Shown: positions 1 to 12,200 of the stretch, piece after piece
Layout: each line of letters opens with the position of its first letter
Numbering within the stretch: position 1 is the first letter of the stretch
The notes under the pieces: generated by a model
Told to the model about the DNA's origin: nothing
Databases searched by the model: none
The model's input: only the letters and a program-made list of their open reading frames with translations
From: Pelargonium x hortorum
Lineage: Eukaryota > Streptophyta > Magnoliopsida > Geraniales > Geraniaceae
Length of the DNA stretch: 64,000 bases
Assembly (NCBI GenBank): GCA_036897525.1
Contig: JAYMTJ010000028.1
Location: 1 to 64,000 of the forward strand
Direction: 5' to 3'
Translations under genes and position numbers: made by a program

Positions 1-3000
1 TTTACTTGTTACTTGGATTTCTCCTTTATTCTATAGGGACTTCCCTTGTCCCTTGTTTACTGATAAACCTCCCACTTACCCTGCCTATCGAAGCTTCTTC
101 TTCAGCCATGTAAGAGAAACTCCTTCGAAAAAGTAGGATTTTTTATTGAAATATCCCTTGTAAATGGGAAGTAAATATCAGGACTCTTATTCTTATTATA
201 AAGTATGTTAACACGCACCGGAAAGGACCTTAGAATCCTTTTATTTAAAACTAAGTGATTTCTTATCTTCTCAAATTCCTTTTGTAATAAACATAAATAC
301 GTAATTTAGATTAGAGTAGACTTTCTCGCACAATACCCACGTCTCTTTCTTATTATCCTGTAAAAACTAGAAACGCAGAAACAAAAGCAAGAAAGAATTC
401 CCTTGAACAGGAGAAGCTCTTTTCATATACTAGCTAAGAATAATAATTTTTTAATTAAGTAAGTTATTTTAAAGAGGATTACTGTTGCCAAAGCACAAAG
501 TAGACTCATGATTTTTTTAAACTAAATCTAGGTTATTTTTGTAATTTAAAGTTTACGTCACACCATACACTAAGCAGCGGATACTAGGAAATCCCTGTGT
601 CAAAAGTTAAGTGTCTATCTCTTTATGTATTGAAAATATGTAAGCTACAATTAAGAAGGAGCCTTCAACAAGGAAAGAGCTCTAATTTAGTATGCCTTTT
701 GACTGACTACCTCTACTGTCCAGTTAATAAGTTCAAACAGTAACCCTTGACTCTATACTTAAAAAAATTCTATATAACCCGGTGGATACCTCCTTGCAAA
801 TATCGTTCAAATAAGAGAGTGTAGACTAATCCTTAAATAACAAGGTAAAAAAAAGTTTATGCGAGTAACTTTACACCGGAATATTTTAACCCTCAAAACT
901 TGCTAAGCACTTTCTACTTAATATCTTTAAGTTACTATGACCTACGTCTTTAACGGGTGCTCGTAGCTCCATGAATGTAGGTATTTGCCGCCAAGGGGAG
1001 CTTATCTATTCTATAGGTGGTTACTGTTACTCAAGAAGGGGTTATATATTATATATAAGCGAATTCGTTTCGTAGGGTAAGGGAAGGGTATCCGTTTGTA
1101 GTCGATTAAGAGCTCTTTAAGCAATCTCGAATACTGCAAATAGTTTTAAGCTTATATTTTCTTAGTACACCCTTTTGTCAAGGACATATTCCTTTAGTTA
1201 TGTATAACTATCGTGTGAGGACTCAATTGAAGCTTGGGTATAATTATAAAGTTTGCTACAAGTTAAGTTATCTTTAAGTCATTAATATATTAAAAGTAAA
1301 CGAATTAACCCTTTAGGGTAGGGGAAAAGACGCCGGGTTTACCCTATCCTATAAGATAAGAACTAAAAAAACTTTAGTTGGGTCTTTGGAGACATCGACC
1401 TTTAAAGTAACTAAATCTCTGAAAATCTCTAGTATTAATATTAAGTTGTGGTCTACTTTTGCTTTCTAATATATTATAATCTAAAGCTATAAAGTCAAAG
1501 TCCCTTAAAAAAAGGAATAAATAGAAGTTCTTTACATAGTACATCTATTCTCGTAATCTCAGATTAGCTCATTTAGAAAGAGTTAAGTACTCTACAGGGT
1601 TTTCTATCGAAATTAAGCTACAAAAACAACGGGGTATAGTTAAAGGAGCCCCACAATGAGATTACTTTTCAGTTAAAAGTAGCCGCCGATTTAGTATATT
1701 TAGAATACAGAGCTAAGGGAGGTTTTTCGCTAATATGTGCTCTAAAAAAAGTCTCGTGAAGAACTTTGCTAGTAGATATTAACAAGCCTATCATGCCTAT
1801 AAGGGGGCTCTTGTTACACAAATTTTATATTGAGTTTTGAAGGAGTTGGATATTGGGCTCTGCTTTAGTGTCTTAATATTCAGGCTGTTATTAATTATTC
1901 CTCACTTCGGGAACCTGAGTCTAGCTGCTATAACAAAAAGGATTCCCTATTTGGATTCTTAGTCCACTAAAAGATGTACTTAAGGGCATCTATATAAGAG
2001 ATTCATAAAGTAAAGGGTTATAAGTCAACAAGGGAATCCTAACGTATTGTAGACCAGAGCTACCAAAGGACGACTTTCTCTATAGAGAAGCTTCTTAGTG
2101 GTGATTTGTTAAACCTAAGTATCGTTCTAATTCTATTTTCCTGCTAAATAACAAAATTTATTGGTAGTATAAAGGAAAAAGAGGGGCTTACTAATACTGT
2201 TTTGTACTTTTGTAGATTGAAGATTCATTAAGGGGTCCTCTGGGCTTCGAGTATTTTACTCTGTGAAGAAACTGATACTTATTGGAGGTATAGAATTTCC
2301 TAAATGTACCAGAACATACAACTTTTTTTGAATATTGAAAGAAGTCCAGTACCATAGAGTGGTTGGAGTCCTCCTAAGTTAAGTGCAGAAACCTAGTCAG
2401 CCTGATCCATATATTCTTAGATACGATTAACATTCATAAGTTAAAGAAAGTCAAAAAAAAAGGGGAACTCCGGAATGTCCCATCGAACAGGAGTCGGATA
2501 AAAAAAACACACACACCTTAAAAGTAGTTAAACTTTTGATAAATGACATTTTAGATTCTTGTTCTCATCAATCTAGATTCCCTTTTTTTTTGATTCAATT
2601 ACTATTAAATTGTTATACCTTGACTTGTGCCTTTTACTTTACAAAGACTCTTTTCTTTGACCTATTTTGAGACTCCGAAAATCTTTTGCCTCAATACCTC
2701 TTTATAAATTATATTATAAAAGTAGTACCTTATTTAAGGAATTCCTACTTTTTAATAACCGGGGTCAACTGACATGAGTAATGTGCCGATACTTATAATA
2801 ATTTACCTTTGAGTCTGGCCTTTTTGGCTGAAGAGTAACCACAAATTCCAGCTAGAATGAAGCTTAATAATATAGATTTGAGTTGAGTTTAAACCTTTCT
2901 AAACTCAGTTATTGCAGAGTCTTACTTTCGAAAAGAAACCCCTTGGCGAGCCCTGAGACTTGTCGAGGTTCTATATAAGTACTGAAGTGTGAAGTATTTA

Positions 3001-5390
3001 GAAAGAATTCCAGCAATATTTATTGTGACACTAACTTAAAAAAGCTTTCCTTGATTAAGAGTAACAAAGGTGTCCGGGTTTGCTCTTACGCGCTTATTAT
3101 TTAAGGAAGACTCTAATAGAATAGAAATTTTAAAACAGATAGGGTATTGCTAAACAAGTACTAAATAGGAGTGGGAAAATTCCTTAGCAAGTACTTACCT
3201 TATTAGCTTATTAGATAGTATACCTCGTAAAAAAAAAGCAAATACAGGATACCGGAAAAGGACTATACCTTTCCTATTTTCTTCTACTAAACGCTAACAG
3301 AGAAACCTTAAACTTTAATTTGAAACCCCTTCTACGCTTTGAATTTCAGAGTACTTCTCCCATTTAGTATACTGAGCATAGCTCTAAACCCGACTTGACC
3401 TTTATATTCCGAAGACGTGAAACCCTTCAGCAGCTTTCTTTTTTCTAATTGTGTACTTGCCTCTCCTCAACTGAATCGGGTTAAGGGTCCTTTATAAAGA
3501 TATATTTCAGAAAAGTGTCGTAAGAGCTCCTTAGAAACAATAACTTCTAGGTAATTCACTGGGTTCTATATACTTCGTAAATTACAAGGATTAAAATTCA
3601 CAATTATTAATAAAGAGGTTTAATACTCTCGTAGAAGCTCCCTGTAGTAAACTCACCGAGCCTACCTAGGTTTCATTTTCATCTAGTTTTTACCCTTAAA
3701 ATTTAGAGTAGACTAAGCTAAGATTAAGTATTAGAGTAGAGTGTAACCCTTTACTTTAAACCGGTACGAGAAAGTCCTAGAAATAGATAAAGTGTCATTT
3801 TTTTTTAAGGGCTTTGTTACAAAGAGCGCACTCGGTTCATTTTTACAGGGATGAGAGACTAAAAAATAACAAAAATACTGCTTTAAGTTAAGAGAGATTT
3901 CTACTTAGTTCTCCCTTTTAAGAGATTGTTTATAAGTTCGTGGTAGAAGACCATTAACCCTATGTCGTCATTAAATATGTACCTTTAAGCTCACGCTTAG
4001 ATCCCTACCTTGTTTTTTTAAGCACCCTATATTGATTCGCTTTTTGTACCATGTAAAAATTAGAACTACTAAACCAAGAAAACCCTTACTGCTAAAAGAT
4101 CTATAACAAAGAAGGATCCCGGACCGGGGGGGATGTCTATAACTTAATGACTAATGCTAACCCTCTGAAAAACCCCCCACTCCTGTAAAATTCTTGAATA
4201 TCCACTATCTTTTCTAAAGTAAATGCATAGAAACTCTGTGCGAAATAGAACACTCAACTTACAAACAATAGGAGTCCAATTTCTGAGCTAATTCCAAATA
4301 TTTACCTCTTCGCCTCAGAATTTAGGGTATCTCTCTCAAATGTGAGTATGACTTATAGCTTTTCATTTGCGGAAACCCTTAGCCTGGGAAGTCTTAAGAG
4401 TTAATAAACGGATCATACTTACTATAACTTAATAAGTGCTTAGAAAAATGGCCTTAAGCGAGCAGTAAAAGCTAAATTCGCGCTAATAAAATACCACGAG
4501 CTTAGAGTACTTTTCTTTTCGAACAACTCCTATTTTCTTCAAACAAAGGGGAACCCCGATTAATGGCTAAAAATCGAAAGGAAATCCTTTGGAGTCAAGG
4601 CCAAATATCTACTTTCTGATATGTAGGTATAGATAGAGTGTTATTTCCGCTTTTTATATTGCAAAGCCTCTAAGAAATAGATTCTAAATTATGGCTTGAC
4701 CCCCTTCCTTCCCTTTATCTAGTACGAATAGAATCCTTTTCTGAGGTCTAAGTAAAGCGGAGTCATTTTCTTGTGAAGCTTTTCTAATGTTTTCTGATAG
4801 AACCCACTGAATTTTTTCAACCTTATTCTATTAAGCTTTCTTATGACCCTTTTACAATAGGAAATCCAGTTCAAAATAATAGAATCCTGGATAAGGGCCC
4901 GCATTATTCATGACTATTTTGGTACTCTGGCCATACTCAGCTACGCACATTTCTCTACCAAGTCTGGGAAAAGTAGTCTGATGAAAATTCACATTCGTAT
5001 TTTATGCGCATTTAACTTTGCGTTCGTTCTCTGTGAGTTAAAAAAAAGAAATACCTCTAATTGCGATCCGCTTACTAGACTCTTACACTTTAAGACAAAA
5101 AAAACTTCAACTTCACAGAAATGTCTTAGCTTCAATATTCTATATAAAGAAATTCTTGATTTACTATCAATTTACCCAAGATACTGACGAAAAGGACTTT
5201 TAAAACTGCTACCTGAACTTAATTAAACTTCAGAAACAGGAATACCCTTATTAAGATAAAGGCAAACTATTACTTCCTTCTTGACTTTGGACTGAAATGA
5301 AACACAAAAGGACTATCAGAAACCTGGAGAACATAAAAAACTTACTTGCTTTCATACCAGACCAGCCTTCTTTTCTTGACGTAATTATTT
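1..5390. other. AT-rich spacer without recognisable genes
   Basis: Stops are dense in all six frames, and no tRNA arm, rRNA motif or known protein motif was seen. The only ATG-started frame of note is 4981-5187 (+), 68 codons, rich in Lys, Thr and Phe, with no family recognised; its length is within what chance gives at this base composition. Homopolymer runs of 6-9 A or T and short pyrimidine/purine blocks are common, as elsewhere in the window. I read this as mitochondrial intergenic DNA, by exclusion. Confidence 0.5.
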
Positions 5391-5530
5391 CATAACTTGT
5401 TTGTCCCTAGCTAGATCTTTGGTGCTATCTTAGGATAGGAGCTTTACACTAGGCTAGGAGAGACACTGATAGAAGAGAGACTTACAACTAGGGAGATACC
5501 GGTGCTACTAACTAATAGAGTCTATTATTT

Positions 5531-5722
5531 TATATTAAGGGTTCTTCCTCATGTGCTATGCTGTTTATCGTTTTGGAGGGAAGAAACCTTATGAGTATAA
5601 TGAGTAAAGTAAATCAATCTTACCGAGTCAAACTTTGTTTTGGGAGGTTAGGGCAAAATAGTTTATTGAGAGTACAGACTTACATACATGATAACCAGCA
5701 CCAAGAAAAACGGTCACTTTGA
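5531..5722 (+). repeat. R1 element, copy 1, with a 54-codon ORF
   Basis: This copy carries the words tcctcatgtgctatg, tttatcg, taccgagt and gaggtta, in the same order as copies 2 and 3. An ATG at 5558 opens a 54-codon frame ending at 5722. Its start reads MLFIVLEGRNLMSIMSKVNQ. The same frame in copies 3 and 4 gives similar peptides near the start (LLIDKE in copy 3, VLIDKED in copy 4). The family therefore could descend from a protein-coding segment, though no known domain was recognised. No convincing ribosome-binding signal is visible; plant mitochondria often lack one. It could also be a non-coding repeat whose open frame is accidental. Confidence 0.45.
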
Positions 5723-6112
5723 CTTACTTGAATGAAATTCTTTACATAACTATCTGCAGGAACCTTAAAACCAGTAAAATATTAACTAATCCAGTGGAAA
5801 CCTAACAATCTCAAGCTCCAGAATGCTTAGAAAGCCTCAGCGCAAGTATTCTGATACCTTGGCAGTAACAAGCGGTTTACCTTTTTGAAGACCCTTTAGA
5901 GTCAACCCTTTGCTTAGAAAACTATCCCCTGTATAAAGTAAAGAAAGGGGACCTTAAACCAGAATTGGCTGGAGAGACTTGCAGGAGAATTTAGGTTTAG
6001 GTATTAGATACTTGTATTACCAGGCTTAGCTTAGACAGACTTATTGTAGTTAGTTTAGGAATTTCTCAGTCTCCTTAGTAGGAGTTGCCTATATCGACAT
6101 ATGCTTCTTTCC

Positions 6113-6300
6113 CTTGTATTAAATATAAATAACCTCTTGGCTTTATTTATCGTTTATTAGGAGGAATAAAACCTTAGATAGTACATACACGAATCTCTAT
6201 TACCGAGTAACCAGTCCTGGTTAGGAGGTTAACTCGTTATGATATTATAGTATACCGAGGCACATAGGATAGGACCGACCAAAAAAGACTCATAACTCTT
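6113..6300 (+). repeat. R1 element, copy 2
   Basis: This is the second tandem copy, 581 bp downstream of copy 1. It keeps ctttatttatcg, aaccttag, taccgagtaa and ttaggaggtta in order. The frame that is open in copy 1 is closed here, so if the element was once coding this copy is dead. The spacing between the tatcg and taccgag anchors is 53 bp, against 56 bp in copy 1. Confidence 0.5.
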
Positions 6301-6847
6301 TCAAAACCTACTTGGAAAACTTACTTATTTCTTAAAATGCCTTTTATTTTAAATACTCTCACTAGGAAAACATTCACTTCAGTACTGAACTTGTAGCTCA
6401 TAATTCTTAACTTGAATACCCGAAAACAGAAGTGCTAATAAGCTTACTTGCCGGAAAGTACTCAACAGGAAAGTAACACTTTATAAGAAAAGACCTCTGA
6501 GATATAATATACCCTGTATATAGGTATTTAGAACTTAATACGGAATTGGCAGATAGACTTAGAGGAGAAAGGGTGGATTTTACTCTTATAGATTTAGTGT
6601 CTACCTTGACTTGGTTAGTTAGGGAATTCTGTGTTTAGGAAGAAAAGAAGGTATTTATTTACTTCCTAGGCATACTCTTGACAGGGCTTACAAAGGTACC
6701 TTTTGAGATAAAGATGTTAGTCGTTGTTATATGTATTCTTTCTATTTAGGGATATGAATCATTCTCTCCTTTTTGAAACTTAGACCAAAATCTATAAATT
6801 GCTACATTACTACAAAGCTATAAAGTCTTAAATCCTAGTATAAGGAA

Positions 6848-6921
6848 ACCCCTTTAAATACATACCGGATAAAGCAAAATACTGAAAAATTCTTGGATAA
6901 GTTATTCGAATCCTGTCTACA
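6848..6921 (+). pseudogene. trnF-GAA-like tRNA relic
   Basis: The run aagcaaaatactgaaaaatt followed by a ttcgaatcc T-loop follows plant mitochondrial trnF-GAA (…agagcaaaggactgaaaatcc…ggttcgaatcc…) almost position by position from the D-stem 3' side to the T-arm. The anticodon loop CTGAAAA, with GAA in the anticodon place, is kept. The 5' acceptor and the D-stem 5' side are missing or unrecognisable, and the anticodon stem now pairs poorly. It is best read as a dead copy of tRNA-Phe. A second trnF-like relic lies at 50951-51022. Confidence 0.45.
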
Positions 6922-7140
6922 GTTTATATAAAAGATATACCTAAAGATTAGAATCGGACAAAATCAAAACTTATAAAACTAGACTATCTTTGATAAAGCA
7001 GACTACTCCCTTTTAGCAGGAGTGCCCTTTAATACCTCGGTAGGATCTCTTATTACTTCTAATTTACGAAGGAAAATATGAAAAAATTTCTACTTTAAGC
7101 TCCTCCGTAACTAAGGTTTGCCCACAAAGAAAGTGTCTAA

Positions 7141-7506
7141 AAAAACTCTATCATTCTATCTAATACTAATAAGACTTACCTAATACAAAGAGCTACAACT
7201 ACAATAAGCAGTACAAGCACCAGAACCCTACATGACAGGGAATTAGCTCCTAGCAAAAGTGTAGCTACAAAGACTCTGGTAACTACTCCGAAAGCTCCTA
7301 TTTCTATTGTAAGTCTTTATTTATCCTCTAAGTTGAATTCTAAAGCTATAGCCCATAAACATGGAGGTGTTCCGCAAAGTCTAGCGCAGAAGTCAAGTCT
7401 TTTAGGTAATACAAGTATCTCTTTTTTCTTTCTCCAGTTCTCTCTAGCCCAAAGAAAAAGTAGAATTCTAGTTACAAAGAGTCGAGCAGCAATCCTAAAA
7501 AAGTAA
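7141..7506 (+). other. 121-codon stop-free frame lacking ATG
   Basis: The frame from 7141 to the TAA at 7504-7506 runs 121 codons without a stop. It contains no methionine codon, so an ordinary start is absent; ACG made into AUG by RNA editing, as in some plant mitochondrial genes, would be needed. The peptide is rich in Ser, Thr, Lys and Leu, with the stretch SKAIAHKHGGVPQSLAQKSS near its middle. That stretch resembles the Lys-rich ORF at 51872-52060 (NKAIKSMKTGVQSLGKKGS). The opposite strand is also largely open. Whether either is or was coding cannot be settled by eye. Confidence 0.3.
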
Positions 7507-7520
7507 GTCATAAGAAGCAA
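7176..7520 (-). other. Minus-strand open frame in two parts, hydrophobic C-terminal part
   Basis: On the minus strand a 67-codon frame (7520 to a stop at 7319-7317) is followed in the same frame by 46 more open codons, ending at 7178-7176. The second part is strongly hydrophobic: it begins IEIGAFGVVTRVFVATLLLG and continues as a Leu/Val run that could span a membrane once or twice. The first part starts at a non-ATG codon and is Arg/Lys-rich. No family was recognised. It overlaps the + frame at 7141-7506, and at most one of the two is likely to have been coding. Confidence 0.2.
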
Positions 7521-10190
7521 GTCAAAGAGGTCAAAAGGTACATATTTTCAAGTAAGGGTCTTAAGCTGAGGCTGAGTAGGAAGTGTATTTGTGCTTTAGG
7601 ACTTAGGAATTTAAAGAAATTGAAAAGTTAAGGGAAGAGTTTCAGTTTCAGAACATTTTATTTTGTTAATAAAAGTTTTAGTTTTTCTTGGTGCTGATCT
7701 TCTTAGTGTGAGGGTTCACTATCTAGAATACCCTATAGCAATAAACTTCTAACCAAGATTGGTTACTTGGTAAGAAAGATTTATTCAAAATCCCCCAAAG
7801 TATATTACCCCTGTTCAGCGATAAACTGCTGGGAACATGGGGAATTATCCTTAAAGGAGTGACTTTCTTGTGTAGTACCTATCTAACGAATTAAGTGGAT
7901 TAATTCTAAAACTCCCTAGAAAGCTCATTAATTGATAGGATAGTTTCTCTGTAAGACCCCTTATATAAAAGAAATAGAAAAGAAAGGAGGCCCCTTAATT
8001 TATTAGCAATTCCTGAAGGCAAAGGTTTTCTTTAAAATAAAGAGGATTTGCTTTTCCAGCTCTAGTTGTATTTAGTCTTTATAGTATCCTGATAGATAAA
8101 CTAGAAAGATTATCTATTCTAAAGCAAAGTATAAAGTTCTATATAAGGGGGTTTCTATTAACTATTTATTAAGGGGTCAACAATAGCAAAGGAAATTTCA
8201 TTTTTTATGTACAAACTTTACTGAGTACCTAAACTGAAAAGCATTCCAGATCTAAACTTCAGGGGGGTTATTCTAGAATAAAGAATGGGAGTCCCGTAAA
8301 TAATAATGAAGTTGAAGCCTGCTTTTTTTTCTGTAGTTGTATGTCTTTTAGTGTGTATCTCTAAGCAGGAAAACGGCAAATTAAATTATACAAATCCCGT
8401 TATAGCTTTTCTACTCCGATTTTTATTAATTTAATAGGGATTCGCTAGGGTATTCCCTTAGGTATTCGGACTTCTGAACAAGTGTGAGGAAAGGTTTAAC
8501 AATAAATAATAGGGGAATTGCTTTTCCTGGAAGTAGTCTATTTGCGTTTCTCCAAGGCTTAAAGGATACATTTTCAGTAAAGTATCATAGATAAGTTTTA
8601 GAAGGGTATTATGAATCAAACATGACTAAGAGGGATAGACTAGTATTTTTACTGATTAAATTAAGGGTGTAGTTTAGATTCTATTTAGGTCTAGGTAACC
8701 TGGTAAGTCTTGTAAGTGTTTTATAGACGATAGAGTTTATCTTGATGTCATGCTAGCTCTAGTATCTATAATCATGGGACAGTGGGTAGATAAATCAGGG
8801 ATTCTAAAACATATTTTAAAAGGGTGACTCCTAACTCTTCGAAGGTGGTGTAAACCAAGGCTTTACTGAGTAGTTAAACTCTTAAAAAAGGGATTCCGGA
8901 TATTCATTTTGGGCTTATTTGGTTAGTGAATTCTTTAAGTTTTGACTGGTTTTTTCTAGGTTCCGGTTTTCTTTCGTTAGAATAAAAGAGCTAGAAATCC
9001 TTTTGTTTATCAAGCCTGCTGTTGATATGTTGCTGGTGTCATAATGTAATGTGTTCTATACAAGGACTATTAAGCATTACCCCCTCCCTCACAAAGTGCC
9101 GGTCAGGTCAGTAAGATGTATTACTCATTTTCTAAGGCTGTAATCTCTCCTACTGATGCAGGGAACATGAGGTATATACCTTAGAAACAACTATTAATAT
9201 CTAAAATAACTCCTATTATATTAGTCTTTTTAGCTTTATTGCTCGGGGACTTCTAAGTTTCCTTTATTATATTATAGCTGCTGTACCCGTTTGGTTTGGT
9301 AGCCAGAATTGTTTTGTAATACTTTTTTTTAGGTTCTTACATTAGGCGCATTAGGCGTTGGTTGGGTTACTCATTTTAAGTGTCATGTGAAAGCGGAAGT
9401 CTTAATTTCTTGGATAGACCCAATTGTAGGATATCCCCCAGGAAGTTTAGTATAAGTCAGGTCCGAAAATAAGTAAGACTAGGTTAAAGACCTGGTGGTT
9501 TATTAGGGTCGCTGCTTCGCAATTCTCTTTCATTCAAAGCCGTTTTTGGGGCTGTAGTAGTTTTATAAGCTAATATCTAATAGAGAGGTCTCCCCTAGTG
9601 TAATTGTGTTAATTAGAGGAGTATTCTTTACACATTTTAATGGGTATACGGTCTAAATAGAATCCTAAATCTTTCTAGGTATAATTTGGTACTTCCCCTA
9701 TCTTTTTTATACGAATGCTTTTGTCGATTCTTGAACTTGATAAATTTATGTAAGTAAAACTCTACTTTTAGAAGCGCCTCTCCTCTCAACTTGAGTTAAA
9801 ACAGAGGGAAGAAACCCTTTAATATTATAGGGCCCCTCAAATAACTGCGATTTCTTTTGTTTGTGTAGGAAAGCCCGTCTGGTCTTTTCAAATCAAATAG
9901 TTACTCTTTTCTAAGGTTTTGTACATAAACCACATGTCTTTTTAAGCGGAATTTTGTAGGTTTACGCTTCCTTCTTCCATTTTTGAATCTAGTACAAAAC
10001 TTAGGTTGAATAAGTAGAAGAGTCGAACCTTGGACAAGAACTTGGTGTAATCAACAGGTTTCTAAGTCATTAACAAAGTATTCTAGGGTAAGTAAAAAAA
10101 GCAAAGCTTATGAGTTAGAATCGCTTAGATAAAGAGTTTTGCTCTATCTATATCTTGAAATCTGGCATTTTAGTAATAGTAAGTTATTTA
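7521..10190. other. AT-rich spacer, nothing recognised
   Basis: No frame of interest, tRNA arm or repeat was found. A T-loop-like phrase at 10022-10035 (agtcgaaccttgga) lacks the other arms. The texture is the same as 1-5390. Confidence 0.45.
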
Positions 10191-10194
10191 GCGT

Positions 10195-10258
10195 GTTTAC
10201 ACTGGGTAGAACTGATAAAATCGAGATCCTGGTCGTAGGTTCGAGCTCTACTAAGCCT
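10195..10258 (+). pseudogene. trnI-CAU-like 3' tRNA fragment
   Basis: The T-arm gtagg-ttcgagc-tctac (10235-10251) pairs at all five positions, one as G-T. It is followed by taagcct, the 3' acceptor strand of plant mitochondrial trnI-CAU. The remembered gene ends gtaggttcgagtcctac-taagcct, so only two bases differ over this stretch. Upstream, a D-loop-like actgggtagaa can be seen, but no pairing 5' acceptor or proper anticodon stem. It is a 3' fragment of a tRNA-Ile gene copy and is not expected to be functional. Confidence 0.5.
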
Positions 10259-10259
10259 T

Positions 10260-12200
10260 TACTTTTCTTATTTTGCATTCTATTGATAATGTATTTGCCG
10301 CCATTTAAATCAAGAGTCATCCTACATTCTAAAACAAATCAAATAGATCTAAATTATTCAAGATGTCTCCGAATTAGGGTAGGGATTCGTTGAAAAGTGG
10401 CCGAGATGATGAAAAAAAGAGTAAACCACTTGCTTGATATTAAGTAATTAGAACCCATGATGAATGAAAACTTCCATAAATTTTGTATTGCTGAATCTGA
10501 ATCGGGAAGTTTAGTTCTAAAAATAAGTCAAATTGAAATTCAATGCCTTTGGTTCAAGCCTTACTATAAGAAATCTCTCTTAAGGTAAGAAGTGAGCCCC
10601 TCGTAGAGCTGGTAAATTAATTATAAGAGTAGTTTTTATTTTAAAGTTCAGTAATTCTATATAATATAATTATAGTTGACACTTCGTACCAGTTCCCTAT
10701 TTTTGGAAAAATCTGATTAAACAAAACACATATATAGATTTCCTTTTAAAAGGGACAAGAGACACGCTTACTACTTGAGTTTATATAAGTTTTAAGGATT
10801 GTTAATCAGGCAATTAAGGATCAAAATTTAGGTTCCTAATAAAATTCCTTTTATTATACCCAAGGGACTCTTTCCTATGGGAAGCTATTCTTTAAACTGA
10901 GGAAGTAGGGTTATGTTTGGATTACTTTCCTACTGCTGGTTAATATTCAATCTTGGGAATCGGGTTTAAGTAGCAAGTATTTTATTTGTCCCTTTGTATT
11001 CCCCCAATTAGTTAAGAGGTTTTTTTTAACCAATAGTTACCTGTAGGAGTTTGGCTTTACTCCTTAAAAGAATCTCTACCAAGCAGTCAATTTTATATCC
11101 TATGCCTCTCCTTTGCTGCTGTTTTTGCTTTATCGAAGTTCTCAAAAAAAAGTGATTCAATTTGGATTGAAGAACCCCCCCGGGCGTTTATCTTCAATTT
11201 TAGCTATATATATTGAAATATAGGGATTAAAAAAACTCTAAGGCCTGATATACCCATACCAAATTGAGTACTTAAATAGGGTCTTATAAAGCACGTTTTG
11301 ATGTTTTTTGGTAAAATAGAAAAATAGTAGCGCCTTTTTTATTCTACCCTTGTAAAGGTCTTTCTTTATAGTCTGTAATTTGTCTACTGGTTATCAAACA
11401 ACCTGTTTTCAAGCCAGGAAAGTAGAAAGTTCTAAGATAAAGGTCTTGTTATGGGTACCTCTATACAGTTAGGAAATTGTATCCTCTATTTTCTATTCGA
11501 GAATCGGGTCATTTCAGAGGGGACATTTCAAAGCCTTCTGCTTTAGGTTGTTTAGTCTTATAAAAGTGTCATTTTTATCAAGAAAGACTCAAGTTTTCTA
11601 ATAAATTCTATTGTTTCATTTCAATTCTGAAAATGGAGTGCAACCTAACTATTTAATACCAATTTGCTTACTTTTTGTTTAAGTGTAGGAGTTAGCTTTT
11701 TTTTTTAGAAGGAGACATTGAAGGAAAATCGCAGTGCTTGAGAAGTGGATATTTCTCATAAATCATAAATACCAAGGGCGAATATCGTAATGTTCTGAGT
11801 GGTATAGCTCAGGGTCTTTCTCACGGAACACTTTTTGTTGGTACGAAGTTAACATTATCGGCATACTCAATACCTTTTCATCTCTGAAATACAGTCAGAA
11901 TAAGGCGCGTTTATAATACAAATAAAAGTCAACTTTAGAGGAACTCGGACGGGTATCGTAGAGATCCCAGTCTAATAATAAACTTAAAAGATTTTTGAGT
12001 AGATAACAAACAGCGATGAGAGAATTCCATAATTAAGGGGTAAAATTAAGAAAAGAGTTTGCCTTAGTTTAGTGAAAATCTTACAGGTAGATCTTCCTAA
12101 ATGACTAATTTAGCAGGATTACAATAAGAGTTTTCAAACGCCCTTGGCTTTGAGATAAGGTTTGCATAGGGGTTTTTAGTTGAGCTTAGAGGGTTGGTTC
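10260..12200. other. AT-rich spacer, nothing recognised
   Basis: It begins with tgaaaagtggccgagatgatg (10391-10411), which recalls the D-arm of class II tRNAs but has no matching arms after it. Otherwise no supported feature. Long T and A runs are frequent. Confidence 0.4.

Larger units (their letters stand above)
5391..6640. repeat. Diverged tandem duplication, period about 581 bp
   Basis: Four separate words recur at almost the same offset: tttatcg at 5564 and 6146, taccgagt at 5621 and 6201, gaggtta at 5644 and 6225, and gaattggc at 5962 and 6543. The offsets are 582, 580, 581 and 581 bp. Between these anchors the similarity is patchy, so the duplication is old and has taken substitutions and small indels. 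A third, partial unit seems to begin at 6543 (gaattggcagatagactta) and fades within about 100 bp. The constant spacing is strong evidence of a tandem event rather than chance word sharing. The unit's function is unknown. Confidence 0.7.

Noticed and set aside
107-115. tgtaagaga, similar to the CRTAAGAGA plant mitochondrial promoter motif
   Set aside because: Similar words (cgtaagagc, cataagagc) occur several times in the window with no gene downstream, so it cannot be distinguished from chance.
4719-4904. 61-codon minus frame rich in Lys/Leu
   Set aside because: Length and composition are expected by chance at this AT content; no motif and no neighbour supporting it.
10139-10393. 84-codon + frame
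   Set aside because: It runs through the trnI-like fragment at 10195-10258, starts at a non-ATG codon and has no motif; it is most likely a chance frame over the tRNA relic.
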